The position numbers and the translations under genes were made by a program. Below, one piece after another: positions 1-6,259 of a stretch of 7,422 nt of DNA. The stretch spans positions 1 through 7,422 of the forward strand of contig CAXUDP010000142.1 of assembly GCA_964249735.1 (NCBI GenBank), in the 5' to 3' direction. Position 1 is the stretch's first letter; every line of letters starts with the position of its first letter. The DNA is from Lichenicola sp964249735 (GTDB lineage: Bacteria > Pseudomonadota > Alphaproteobacteria > Acetobacterales > Acetobacteraceae). The notes under the pieces were generated by a model. It made no database searches. It saw nothing but the letters and a program-made list of their open reading frames with translations, and was not told where the DNA came from.

Positions 1-969
1 GATGGTCTCGCAGGCGATGAAGCCGCGCTCGAAATCGTTGTGGATCACCGCGGCCGCCTGCGGCGCCTTGGTGCCGGCGGTGATGGTCCAGGCGCGGGTC
101 TCCTTCGGGCCGACGGTGAAGTAGGTCGCAAGCCCGAGCAGCCGGTAGCCGGCGGCGATCACCCGGTCGAGCCCGCTGTCCGACAGGCCGAGACCTTGGA
201 AAAACTCGGCCCGGTCCGCATCCGCCAGCTGGCTCACCTCGGCCTCGATGGCCGCCGACACCACCACCATCGCCGCGCCTTCCGCCTGCGCCTTGGCCGC
301 CACCCGCTCCGACCACGCGTTGCCGGTCGCGGCGGCCTCCTCCTCGACGTTGCAGACATACAGGACCGGCTTGGCGGTCATCAGCTGCAGCCGGCGCACC
401 GCCTCCTCCTCGCCGCGCGGGATCGCGAAGCGGGCCGGCCTGCCTTCGCGCAGCACGGCGAGGATCGGCTCGATCAGTGCGACCTGCGCCGCCGCATCCT
501 TGTCATTGTTGCGGGCCTTCTTGCCCAGCGGCAGCAGCCGCTTCTCCAGGCTATCCATGTCGGCCAGCATCAGCTCGGTTTCCACCGTGTCGGCGTCCCG
601 GATCGGGTCCACCGAACCCTCGACATGGGTGACGTCGTCATCGACGAAACAGCGCAGCACGTGGATGATGGCGTCCACCTCGCGGATGTTGGCCAGGAAC
701 TGGTTGCCGAGCCCTTCCCCGCGCGAGGCGCCGCGCACCAGGCCGGCGATGTCGACGAACTCCAGGCTGGTCGGCACGATCTTCTGCGACCGTCCGATCG
801 CCGCCAGCGCCTGCAGCCGCGGGTCCGGCACCGCCACCCGGCCGATGTTCGGCTCGATGGTGCAGAACGGGTAGTTCGCCGCCTGCGCCGCCGCGGTCGC
901 GGTGAGCGCGTTGAACAGGGTCGACTTGCCGACATTGGGCAGGCCGACGATGCCGCAGTTGAATCCCAT
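1..969 (-). CDS. ychF: Ribosome-associated P-loop ATPase YchF/OLA1 (C-terminus cut by window edge)
   Basis: This Obg-related, ribosome-binding nucleotidase is a HAS-type P-loop ATPase linked in other bacteria to translation and stress responses. The ATG at 969-967 opens with the canonical MGFNCGIVGLPNVGKST, placing the P-loop at residues 9-17. The DIAGLVRGAS Walker B/G3 region is at about 73-82. The G4-like motif reads NVEE (207-210) instead of NKxD, which in this family goes with ATP preference over GTP. The last visible stretch, HNDFERGFI, belongs to the C-terminal TGS domain. The window holds 323 residues; family members run to about 363-365, so roughly 40 residues lie beyond the left edge. 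The start lies 6 nt after the pth stop, and a GGAGG (984-980) inside the end of pth sits 10 nt upstream, so it is probably co-transcribed and coupled with pth. The identification is secure. Confidence 0.97.
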   Translation of the reverse strand, partial: MGFNCGIVGLPNVGKSTLFNALTATAAAQAANYPFCTIEPNIGRVAVPDPRLQALAAIGRSQKIVPTSLEFVDIAGLVRGASRGEGLGNQFLANIREVDAIIHVLRCFVDDDVTHVEGSVDPIRDADTVETELMLADMDSLEKRLLPLGKKARNNDKDAAAQVALIEPILAVLREGRPARFAIPRGEEEAVRRLQLMTAKPVLYVCNVEEEAAATGNAWSERVAAKAQAEGAAMVVVSAAIEAEVSQLADADRAEFFQGLGLSDSGLDRVIAAGYRLLGLATYFTVGPKETRAWTITAGTKAPQAAAVIHNDFERGFIACETI

Positions 970-975
970 CGCTCC

Positions 976-1548
976 TCAGCCTCCAACCAGCAACGCCACG
1001 CGCGTCATGAACGCTTCCGGCTGCCCGTCTGCCAGCAACGGCGCCGCGTCCGCCACCGCGTCGAGCAGCACCGCGAGCCAGTCCTGGTCCACCTTGGCGA
1101 AGTCGCCCAGCACGTGCCCATTCACCCGTTCCTTCGAGCCGGGATGGCCGATGCCGAGCCGCACCCGCCAATAGTCCGGCGTGCCCAGCATGCGGTCCAT
1201 CGAGCGCAGCCCGTTATGTCCCGCCGCCCCGCCGCCCTTCTTCACCCGCACCCGGCCGGGCGCCAGGTCGAGCTCGTCGTGCAGGGCGGTGATTTCGGAC
1301 GGTTCGATCTTGAAGAACGCGGCAGCCGCCTGCACGCTTTCCCCGGACGCGTTCATGTAGGTCAGCGGCTTCAGCGCCAGGATCCTGCGGCCGGCGAGCT
1401 CGCCTTCCGCGACCTCGCCTTTGAAGCGCTTGCGCCACGGCCCGAAGCCGTGGCGGCGCGTGATCGCCTCGATCGCCATGAAGCCGATGTTGTGCCGCTG
1501 CCGCCTCATCCCGGGCTCGGGGTTGCCGAGCCCGGCCCAAAGCAGCAC
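976..1548 (-). CDS. pth: Peptidyl-tRNA hydrolase
   Basis: Pth cleaves the ester bond of peptidyl-tRNAs that fall off the ribosome and recycles the tRNA in the cytoplasm. The 190-residue product has the usual bacterial Pth length and all family signatures: GLGNP with substrate-binding N9, RHNIG with catalytic H19, YMNASG with N66, HDELDL with D91, and GGGAAGHNGL with N112. The start is a GTG (1548-1546). It is required because the GLGNP motif begins at residue 6 and the next in-frame ATG is M14, beyond it. No convincing Shine-Dalgarno sequence precedes this GTG. The rplY stop is only 12 nt upstream, so translation probably depends on ribosomes arriving from rplY. It is the middle gene of rplY-pth-ychF, a common arrangement in bacteria. 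Confidence 0.97.
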   Translation of the reverse strand: MLLWAGLGNPEPGMRRQRHNIGFMAIEAITRRHGFGPWRKRFKGEVAEGELAGRRILALKPLTYMNASGESVQAAAAFFKIEPSEITALHDELDLAPGRVRVKKGGGAAGHNGLRSMDRMLGTPDYWRVRLGIGHPGSKERVNGHVLGDFAKVDQDWLAVLLDAVADAAPLLADGQPEAFMTRVALLVGG

Positions 1549-1560
1549 GGTTCTGCCAGC

Positions 1561-2235
1561 CTACTTTTTGGCGGCAGGCTTCGCCGCCGGCTTGCCCGGC
1601 GCCTTGGTGCCCCTGGCCGGAGCTGCCGCGGGAGCGGCGGCCGCGACCGTCGGCTCCGGCTCGGCGATCACGGTGGGTGCCGCCACCGTCGCGATCACGA
1701 AGTCCCGGTCGCTGATCACCGGCGACACGTTCTCTGTGCCGGCGATGTCGGACCAGCGCACGTTGTCGTTGATGTCGAGCGCGGTCAGGTCGACGCTGAA
1801 GCTGGCCGGGATGTGGTCGGGATCGACCGACACCTCGATGGTGTGGCGAACCACGTTCAGCACGCCGCCGCGCTTGATGCCGACCGAGGTGTCTTCGCCG
1901 GTGAACACCACCTGCACCGCCACCCGGATCTGCTCGCCCGGCGCCAGGCGCTGGAAGTCGACGTGGATCGGCCGGTCGGTCACCGGATGCAGCTGCACCT
2001 CGCGCATCAGCGCGCGGATCGGCTGGCCGTCCGCCGTGATCTCGTACAAACGCGAGCGCCAGCCGGTCTTCACCAGCTCGCGCAGCACCACCCGCGGGTC
2101 CAGCGCAATCAGGCTGGCGTCCTGCCTGGCGCCATAGATCACTCCCGGAACCAGTCCTTCCCGCCTCGTTGCGCGCGCTGCCCCCTTACCAGCCCTCGCC
2201 CGCACCGACGCCTCGATCGTCGTGAAGTTGGTCAC
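1561..2235 (-). CDS. rplY: 50S ribosomal protein L25, long Ctc/TL5 form
   Basis: L25 binds 5S rRNA in the central protuberance of the large subunit. The 224-residue product is the long general-stress-protein Ctc form. The N-terminal L25 domain (about residues 5-95) carries RREGLVPGVIYG at 25-36 and VTDRPIHVDF at 85-94. The TL5-type beta domain spans about 100-185. After about residue 190 comes a disordered-looking Ala/Pro/Lys tail ending in AAKPAAKK, likely basic and RNA-contacting. The start is a GTG (2235-2233), chosen because AGGAG at 2247-2243 lies 7 nt upstream and the protein then begins MTNFTTIEASVRAR, as expected for the family. The same frame stays open far upstream, but that is a non-coding extension into the neighbours. 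It is the first gene of the rplY-pth-ychF operon, with a promoter candidate about 60 nt upstream. Confidence 0.96.
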   Translation of the reverse strand: MTNFTTIEASVRARAGKGAARATRREGLVPGVIYGARQDASLIALDPRVVLRELVKTGWRSRLYEITADGQPIRALMREVQLHPVTDRPIHVDFQRLAPGEQIRVAVQVVFTGEDTSVGIKRGGVLNVVRHTIEVSVDPDHIPASFSVDLTALDINDNVRWSDIAGTENVSPVISDRDFVIATVAAPTVIAEPEPTVAAAAPAAAPARGTKAPGKPAAKPAAKK

Positions 2236-2293
2236 AATCCTGCTCCTGAACAACAAGCGCGCCGGCCTCCAGGGGTGCCGACGTGCGCGTGGT

Positions 2294-2322
2294 CTTCTAG
2301 GCGGGCACGAGAGGAACCGCAA
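2294..2322 (-). promoter_or_regulatory. Candidate sigma-70 type promoter of rplY-pth-ychF
   Basis: On the minus strand, TTGCGG (2322-2317) is followed by a 17-nt spacer and TAGAAG (2299-2294). This would start transcription near 2287 and leave a leader of about 50 nt before the rplY GTG. The spacing is ideal, but both hexamers are imperfect. The same TAGAAG -10 hexamer at the same spacing appears upstream of prs. The call rests on pattern only. Confidence 0.38.
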
Positions 2323-2343
2323 CGCCCATCCTTGACAGTTGCG
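2318..2343. promoter_or_regulatory. Possible operator: 6-bp dyad in the divergent promoter region
   Basis: CGCAAC (2318-2323) and GTTGCG (2338-2343) form a perfect inverted repeat with 14 nt between arms. The half-sites are therefore 20 bp apart centre to centre, about two helical turns. The dyad encloses the rightward TTGACA, and its left arm overlaps the leftward -35 candidate TTGCGG. A protein bound here could control both rplY and the copper gene. Six-base arms in GC-rich DNA can arise by chance. Confidence 0.22.
2332..2337 (+). promoter_or_regulatory. TTGACA -35-like box upstream of the copper-storage gene
   Basis: A perfect TTGACA lies 73 nt before the start codon of the Csp3-like gene, inside the divergent intergenic region. 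No recognisable -10 hexamer occurs 16-19 nt downstream, where the sequence is GC-rich (around GACCGACGAG). The promoter may therefore be weak or activator-dependent. I looked for a CueR/HmrR-type metal-responsive dyad with a long spacer and did not find a convincing one. Confidence 0.28.
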
Positions 2344-2394
2344 TGTGGGAACCGACCGACGAGCGGGCCGGGCGTTGCCGGCGGACACTCCGAT

Positions 2395-2402
2395 GGGAAG
2401 GA
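2395..2402 (+). promoter_or_regulatory. Shine-Dalgarno that decides the start of the Csp3-like gene
   Basis: GGGAAGGA ends 8 nt before the ATG at 2411. It supports that codon over the in-frame ATG at 2393, which lies 18 nt upstream and lacks such a site, and over still earlier rare starts. Confidence 0.6.
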
Positions 2403-2410
2403 TCTCCTCC

Positions 2411-2812
2411 ATGGACCACGCGATCGCCGTTCTGCGCGCCCATCCCCAACCGCCGAAGGAACTGGACGCGATCCTGTCCTGCCTGCGCAGCCTGGACGAC
2501 TGCGCCGCGTCCTGCAGCGCCTGCGCCGACGCCTGCCTAGCCGAGGAGATGGTCGCCGAGCTGCGCGCCTGCATCCGCCTGGACCTGGATTGCGCCACGA
2601 TCTGCGGGGCCACCGCGATCCTGCTGTCCCGTACCGGTGCGCTCAGCGAGGTGGTGGTGCGCGCCCAGCTCGCCGCCTGCCTCGCCGTCTGTCGCGAATG
2701 CGGCGACGTGTGCGGCAGCCATGCCGGCATGCACGCGCATTGCGCAGCCTGCGCCGAGGCCTGCCGAACCTGCCACGACGCCTGCGCCGGCCTGCTCAAG
2801 GCGATGCACTGA
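2411..2812 (+). CDS. Cytosolic copper-storage protein, Csp3-like four-helix bundle (DUF326 type)
   Basis: This is likely a cytoplasmic Cu(I) store in which a four-helix bundle lines its core with cysteines. The 133-residue product has 17 cysteines, mostly in CxxxC pairs: C31/C35, C38/C42, C61/C65, C90/C94, C97/C101, C114/C118 and C121/C125, with C24, C54 and C111 in addition. Csp family landmarks are visible: CSACADACL (35-43), CIRLDLDCATIC (54-65), and SHAGMHAHCAACAEAC (103-118), with H104, M107, H108 and H110 near the expected open end of the bundle. There is no signal peptide, pointing to the cytosolic Csp3 branch rather than exported Csp1. The characterised methanotroph Csp3 is of similar size and holds many Cu(I) ions per monomer; binding here is inferred. 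It is the only plus-strand gene, divergent from rplY and convergent with dld, with 10 nt between stops. The older family label is four-helix-bundle copper-binding protein. Confidence 0.93.
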   Translation: MDHAIAVLRAHPQPPKELDAILSCLRSLDDCAASCSACADACLAEEMVAELRACIRLDLDCATICGATAILLSRTGALSEVVVRAQLAACLAVCRECGDVCGSHAGMHAHCAACAEACRTCHDACAGLLKAMH

Positions 2813-2822
2813 CGCCAACGGC

Positions 2823-4544
2823 TCAGCTCCCGGCCGGCTCGCCCCAGCAGTAACGCTTGCTGGTCTGGCCGATGCCGGGATTGAGGCAGTTGCAGGGATC
2901 CAGCGACCGGTAATGCGCAGCCAGCCCAGGCGGTGCGTGGTACAGGTGTCCGACATTGTGCTCGGCCGGCGCCCGCGCGCCCCGCGCCTCCAGCAACGCC
3001 AGCAGCCGTGCCTCCAGCGCCACCGGATCGGTGCCTGTCCGCACCACGTAATCCTGGTGCAGCACATGGCACAGGAAGTGGCCGTAGTACAGCCGGTGCG
3101 AGATCGCGTCGTCGAACTCCGGCGGCAGCCGCTCGAACCAGTCGCGGGCGTTGCGCGGCAGCGCCACGTCCAGCGCCACGATGTCCTCCACCGTCTCGCG
3201 GTGCAGGGCGCGGTAGCGCACCGCGGCGCCGGCGGCGGCGAAGCGGTGCAGGAACGCCTTGGACGCCTCCGGGCCAGAGCAGCGGAACAGGTCGCCGTGG
3301 CCATCGCGCAACACGTCGCGCAGCAGCGCCTCGGTCTCGTCGGTTACCTGGCCGCCGACCTTGAGCATCAGGTGGTGCGCGTAGCGCTCGCGGAACCGGC
3401 GCAGGCGCGGCGGCAGGTGGTCGGGGAACAGCCGGCCGATCCCCTGCAGCAGCCGGTCGCCGAGGCCGCGCGGCAGTCCCGGCATCCGGTCGAGCCGGGC
3501 CTTGAGCGCGAACAGCGCCGGCAGCCGCGCGGTGCCGAGGCGCTCGATCGCGATCACCGTGTCCTTGCCGTAGCGATCGGCGATGTCGAAGGCGTCGCGG
3601 TGCATGTACTCGCCCGCGATCGGCAGCGCCGACAGCTCGCGCAGGAGGCGCCGCCGGAGCGTTTCCAGCACCTGCGGATCGTCGGTCCCGACATAGAACA
3701 CCGCCGGGTCCGGCTCTGCGGGAAAGGTGTCCAGCCGCACCGCGAACAGCACCAGCCGGCCGGCACTCCCCGAGGCCTCGTGCAGTCGCGACGGGTCGGC
3801 GTTGTAGCGCGCCGGCAGCGGCGACTCGACGTCGCGCACGTGCAGCGCGTAGCCGTCGTCGTGGCCGCGCCCAGCGTCCCAGTCGACGTCGCCCTCGTCG
3901 AACGCGTCCGCGTCCAGGCGCTCCAGCACCTGCTCCGGGTCGGACCCGAGCCGTATGCCGAGATGGTCGACCAGCACCAGCCGCCCGTCCGCGTCCACCC
4001 TGCCGAACAGCGCCATCTCGGTGTAGACCGGGCCGCGCTGCACCAGCGCGCCACCCGAGTTGTTGGCCACCCCGCCCATCACCGAGGCGCCGAGGCAGGA
4101 CGAGCCGATCACCGAATGCGGCTCGCGGCCGAGCGGCTTCAGCAGCCGCTCCAGCCGGTGGAGCGTGGCGCCCGGATGGCACAGCGCCTGCCTGCCGCCA
4201 CCGAGCAGCCGGATCCGGTTCATGCGGAGCGTGCTGACGATCACCACCTCGCGGTCGTAGCCGCCGGCGTCGGGAGTGGAGCCGCCGGTCAGGCCGGTAT
4301 TGGCCGCCTGCATCAGCACGATCCGGCCGGCATCCACACAGGCCTGCGCCACGCGCCATTGTTCCAGCAGGCTGCCCGGCCGCACCACCGCCAGCGCGTC
4401 GCCGCCGCCGGACCGGTAACCGCTGCGGTAGCGGCGGGTGCGCGCCTCGCCGGTCAGGACATGGCGGCGGCCGACGATCGCGGCGAGCGTCCGCACCAGC
4501 GCGGCGCCGTCGGGCAGACCGCCCCGGAGCATCCCGTCCGGCAT
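2823..4544 (-). CDS. dld: Quinone-dependent D-lactate dehydrogenase
   Basis: Dld is a peripheral membrane flavoenzyme that oxidises D-lactate to pyruvate and passes electrons to the quinone pool. The 573-residue product closely matches the length of E. coli Dld (about 571) and its characteristic blocks. The FAD-binding PCMH-type domain includes LMQAANTGLTGGSTP (77-91), PHSVIGSSCLGASVMGG (143-159) and NNSGGALVQRGP (161-172). Later family blocks are PARYNADPSRL, AGEYMHRDAFDIADRYGKDT, SKAFLHRFAAAGAAVRYRA, LYYGHFLCHVLHQDY, PAEHNVGHLYHAP and the terminal NPGIGQTSKRYCW. The ATG at 4544-4542 is preferred: it forms a TGATG overlap with the preceding phosphatase stop, and the N-terminus then aligns with the family. 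ATG4532 (M5) is an alternative. The Shine-Dalgarno is weak (AAGG), consistent with translational coupling. I recognise no membrane helices, as expected for this family. Confidence 0.96.
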   Translation of the reverse strand: MPDGMLRGGLPDGAALVRTLAAIVGRRHVLTGEARTRRYRSGYRSGGGDALAVVRPGSLLEQWRVAQACVDAGRIVLMQAANTGLTGGSTPDAGGYDREVVIVSTLRMNRIRLLGGGRQALCHPGATLHRLERLLKPLGREPHSVIGSSCLGASVMGGVANNSGGALVQRGPVYTEMALFGRVDADGRLVLVDHLGIRLGSDPEQVLERLDADAFDEGDVDWDAGRGHDDGYALHVRDVESPLPARYNADPSRLHEASGSAGRLVLFAVRLDTFPAEPDPAVFYVGTDDPQVLETLRRRLLRELSALPIAGEYMHRDAFDIADRYGKDTVIAIERLGTARLPALFALKARLDRMPGLPRGLGDRLLQGIGRLFPDHLPPRLRRFRERYAHHLMLKVGGQVTDETEALLRDVLRDGHGDLFRCSGPEASKAFLHRFAAAGAAVRYRALHRETVEDIVALDVALPRNARDWFERLPPEFDDAISHRLYYGHFLCHVLHQDYVVRTGTDPVALEARLLALLEARGARAPAEHNVGHLYHAPPGLAAHYRSLDPCNCLNPGIGQTSKRYCWGEPAGS

Positions 4545-5152
4545 CAGCCGGCCTTGCCGACCTCGACCAGCGTCCAGGGTTGTCCGGACCCTTCGCCGGG
4601 CGTCAGCCAGAGCGGGGCTGCGTTGGGCAGGCGCACGTTGGCCGGCAGCCCCATGGCGTGTCGCAGCGCCCGGAACATGGCGCCATGGCACACCACCAGC
4701 GTGGTGCCCTCCACCGCGGTCGCACGGTCCACTGCGGCGGTCGCACGCGCCACCAGCGCCTCGAACGGCTCGGCACCCTCGGGCGTGTAGTCGCCGGCGA
4801 TCCAGCTGTCGTACCAGTCCCCCATCGGCTGGCCCTCCTGCACGCCGAAGCACACCTCCTGCAGCTCCGGATCGATCGACAACGGCAGGATCACCCCGTC
4901 GCGCGCGGCCAGCGCCTCCACCACCAGCTCGGCAGTGCGATAGGCGCGGTTGAGCGGCGACGACACCACACGCACGATCGGCGCATGGTCGTGCCAGTGC
5001 TCCGCCATGACCTGCGCCGCACGCCTTGCCTGGGCGATGCCGGTCTCGTTCAGGACGATGTCGGACCGCCCCTGGCTCAGGCCGCGCGCGTTCCAGTCGG
5101 TCTCGCCGTGACGCAGGTACCAGAACGGGCGGGAAGCCAGGGTCGCCGTCAT
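4544..5152 (-). CDS. Histidine phosphatase (phosphoglycerate mutase-like) family protein
   Basis: This is a branch-1 histidine phosphatase fold protein of 202 residues. The catalytic motif LRHGETDWN has R14, H15 (expected phospho-histidine), G16 and E17. SSPLNRAYRTAE (64-75) gives the second arginine, R69. LQEVCFGVQEGQ (97-108) supplies E99, the likely general acid, and VCHGAMFRAL (154-163) gives the second histidine, H156. All catalytic positions are intact. The length is typical of GpmB/CobC-like phosphatases rather than dPGM glycolytic mutases, which are longer. The substrate cannot be told from sequence; small phosphorylated metabolites are usual. The ATG at 5152 lies 7 nt after the prs stop, with GAGG 5 nt upstream overlapping that stop. 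Its own TGA overlaps the dld ATG by one base. It is very probably co-transcribed with both. Confidence 0.93.
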   Translation of the reverse strand: MTATLASRPFWYLRHGETDWNARGLSQGRSDIVLNETGIAQARRAAQVMAEHWHDHAPIVRVVSSPLNRAYRTAELVVEALAARDGVILPLSIDPELQEVCFGVQEGQPMGDWYDSWIAGDYTPEGAEPFEALVARATAAVDRATAVEGTTLVVCHGAMFRALRHAMGLPANVRLPNAAPLWLTPGEGSGQPWTLVEVGKAG

Positions 5153-5159
5153 GCAGGCC

Positions 5160-6092
5160 TCAATCGAACAGGGAGCTGACCGAGCTCTCGTCCGATACCG
5201 CGCGCATGGCGTTGGCGAGCAGCTGGGCGATGGAGATCTGGCGCATGTTGGGCGCCAGCCGCACCGCCTCGGTGGCGAGGATGCTGTCGGTGGTGGTCAT
5301 CATCTCGATCGGCGAGGAGGCGATCCGCGACACCGCACCGCCGGTCAGCACGCCGTGGGTGACGTAGGCGCCGACCGACATGGCGCCGCGGCCGACCAGC
5401 GCGTCGGCGGCGTTGCAGAAGGTGCCGCCGCTGTCCACGATGTCGTCGATCAGCAGGCAGTGGCGTCCCCCCACGTCGCCGATCACGTTCATCACCTCCG
5501 ACACCCCGGCCCGCTCGCGCCGCTTGTCGATGATGGCGAGGTCGACGTTCAGCCGCTTGGCCAACTGTCGCGCCCGCACCACGCCGCCGACGTCCGGCGA
5601 GACGATGATCAGGTCGCGCGCCTCGTAGCGCTCCTTGATGTCGCGGGCGAACAAGGGAGCTGCGAACAGGTTGTCCACGGGGATGTCGAAGAAGCCCTGG
5701 ATCTGCCCGGCATGCAGGTCCAGCGTCAGCACCCGGTGCGCGCCTGCCCCCACGATCAGGTTGGCGACCAGCTTGGCGCTGATCGGCGTGCGCGGCCCCG
5801 ACTTCCGGTCCTGGCGCGCGTAGCCGAAATACGGCATCACCGCGGTGATCCGCCGCGCCGAGCCCCGGCGCAGCGTGTCGATCATGATCAGCAGTTCCAT
5901 CAGGTTGTCGTTGGTCGGGTAGCAGGTGCTCTGCACCACGAACACGTCCTCGCCGCGGACGTTCTCCTGGATCTCGACGAAGATCTCCATGTCGGCGAAC
6001 CGGCGCACCACGGCCTTGCACAAGGGCAGGTTCAGCGCGGTGGCGACTGCCTCGGCCAGCGGCCGGTTGCTGTTGCAGGCGACGATCTTCAT
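5160..6092 (-). CDS. prs: Ribose-phosphate pyrophosphokinase (PRPP synthetase)
   Basis: Prs transfers pyrophosphate from ATP to ribose 5-phosphate, giving PRPP for purine, pyrimidine, histidine, tryptophan and NAD synthesis. The 310-residue product has the standard length. Visible motifs are MPYFGYARQDRK (86-97, ATP-binding R93-Q94-D95), LDLHAGQIQGFFDIPVDNL (124-142, with conserved H128), IVSPDVGGVVRA (163-174), the catalytic-loop KRR (190-192), and the PRPP-binding loop LLIDDIVDSGGT (213-224). ATG6092 is chosen because the protein then begins MKIVACNSNRPLAEAVA, as in the family, with GGAG 9 nt upstream. An upstream in-frame extension of 25 codons to 6167 is unlikely, as it would start before the mapped promoter candidate's expected start point (about 6151). 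It appears to be the first gene of a prs-phosphatase-dld unit. Confidence 0.97.
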   Translation of the reverse strand: MKIVACNSNRPLAEAVATALNLPLCKAVVRRFADMEIFVEIQENVRGEDVFVVQSTCYPTNDNLMELLIMIDTLRRGSARRITAVMPYFGYARQDRKSGPRTPISAKLVANLIVGAGAHRVLTLDLHAGQIQGFFDIPVDNLFAAPLFARDIKERYEARDLIIVSPDVGGVVRARQLAKRLNVDLAIIDKRRERAGVSEVMNVIGDVGGRHCLLIDDIVDSGGTFCNAADALVGRGAMSVGAYVTHGVLTGGAVSRIASSPIEMMTTTDSILATEAVRLAPNMRQISIAQLLANAMRAVSDESSVSSLFD

Positions 6093-6157
6093 GACACCAG
6101 GCTCCGACGCCACCTCGAAACCCCGCGGCCGGAAGCCGGGAAGATCGGGACGGCCGC

Positions 6158-6186
6158 CTTCTAGCAACCGTACCCGATCCTGTCAC
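6158..6186 (-). promoter_or_regulatory. Candidate sigma-70 type promoter of prs
   Basis: On the minus strand, GTGACA (6186-6181; 5 of 6 to TTGACA) is followed by a 17-nt spacer and TAGAAG (6163-6158). Transcription would begin near 6151, leaving a leader of about 58 nt before the prs ATG. The -10 hexamer and spacing match the rplY promoter candidate, which raises confidence in both. Confidence 0.45.
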
Positions 6187-6202
6187 CCAAACCCGAGGTG
6201 TA

Positions 6203-6221
6203 CCGGCCGATTGGCGGCCGG
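6203..6221 (-). terminator. Hairpin after the lipoprotein gene, possible terminator without a U tract
   Basis: CCGGCCG and CGGCCGG form a perfect 7-bp GC-only stem with a 5-nt loop, beginning 26 nt past the lipoprotein stop codon and upstream of the prs promoter candidate. On the minus strand it is followed by TACACCTCGGG, so the U tract of a classical intrinsic terminator is missing. It may slow polymerase, protect the 3' end, or simply reflect GC-rich sequence. Confidence 0.33.
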
Positions 6222-6226
6222 CCGTG

Positions 6227-6259
6227 TCGTTCAGGAAGCGGGATCGTTCAGGAAGCGGG
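6227..6259. repeat. 17-bp tandem duplication across the lipoprotein stop codon
   Basis: TCGTTCAGGAAGCGGG occurs at 6227-6242 and again at 6244-6259, exact over 16 bp with one A between the copies, so the period is 17. The right-hand copy contains the last codons and the TGA of the lipoprotein gene; the left-hand copy lies in the 3' flank. Because 17 is not a multiple of 3, the two stop codons lie in different frames. Confidence 0.9.

Noticed and set aside
2332..2362. CueR/HmrR-type copper-responsive operator at the TTGACA
   Set aside because: The sequence lacks the expected inverted half-sites between -35 and -10, and no -10 hexamer is present at a 19-20 bp spacing.
2339..2410. 24-residue N-terminal extension of the copper protein (TTG start)
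   Set aside because: It overlaps the -35 region, has no Shine-Dalgarno, is Arg-rich, and is not a signal peptide; the ATG at 2411 has a clear ribosome-binding site.
40..2853. 937-codon open frame on the plus strand
   Set aside because: It lies antisense to ychF, pth and rplY and passes through the true copper gene in another frame. It is rich in Arg/His/Gly/Pro with no recognisable domain: a GC-rich shadow.
2844..2863. CCAGCA/TGCTGG inverted repeat as a terminator for the copper gene
   Set aside because: The 6-bp stem with an 8-nt loop lies in the coding 3' end of dld and is not followed by a T tract on the plus strand.
1561..4359. 932-codon open frame that would fuse an N-terminal region to L25
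   Set aside because: Only the last 224 residues are L25. The upstream part is an out-of-frame or antisense reading of dld and the copper gene, and a GTG with a good Shine-Dalgarno gives the proper L25 start.
2637..4790. 717-codon open frame on the plus strand
   Set aside because: It is antisense to dld, whose protein matches its family over the full length. Composition is shadow-like.
4545..4853. N-terminal extension of Dld by about 103 residues
   Set aside because: It would overlap the histidine phosphatase gene in another frame and has shadow composition; the TGATG start fits the family.
6093..6167. 25-residue N-terminal extension of Prs
   Set aside because: The family N-terminus begins at the ATG at 6092 with a Shine-Dalgarno site, and the extension would overlap the promoter candidate.
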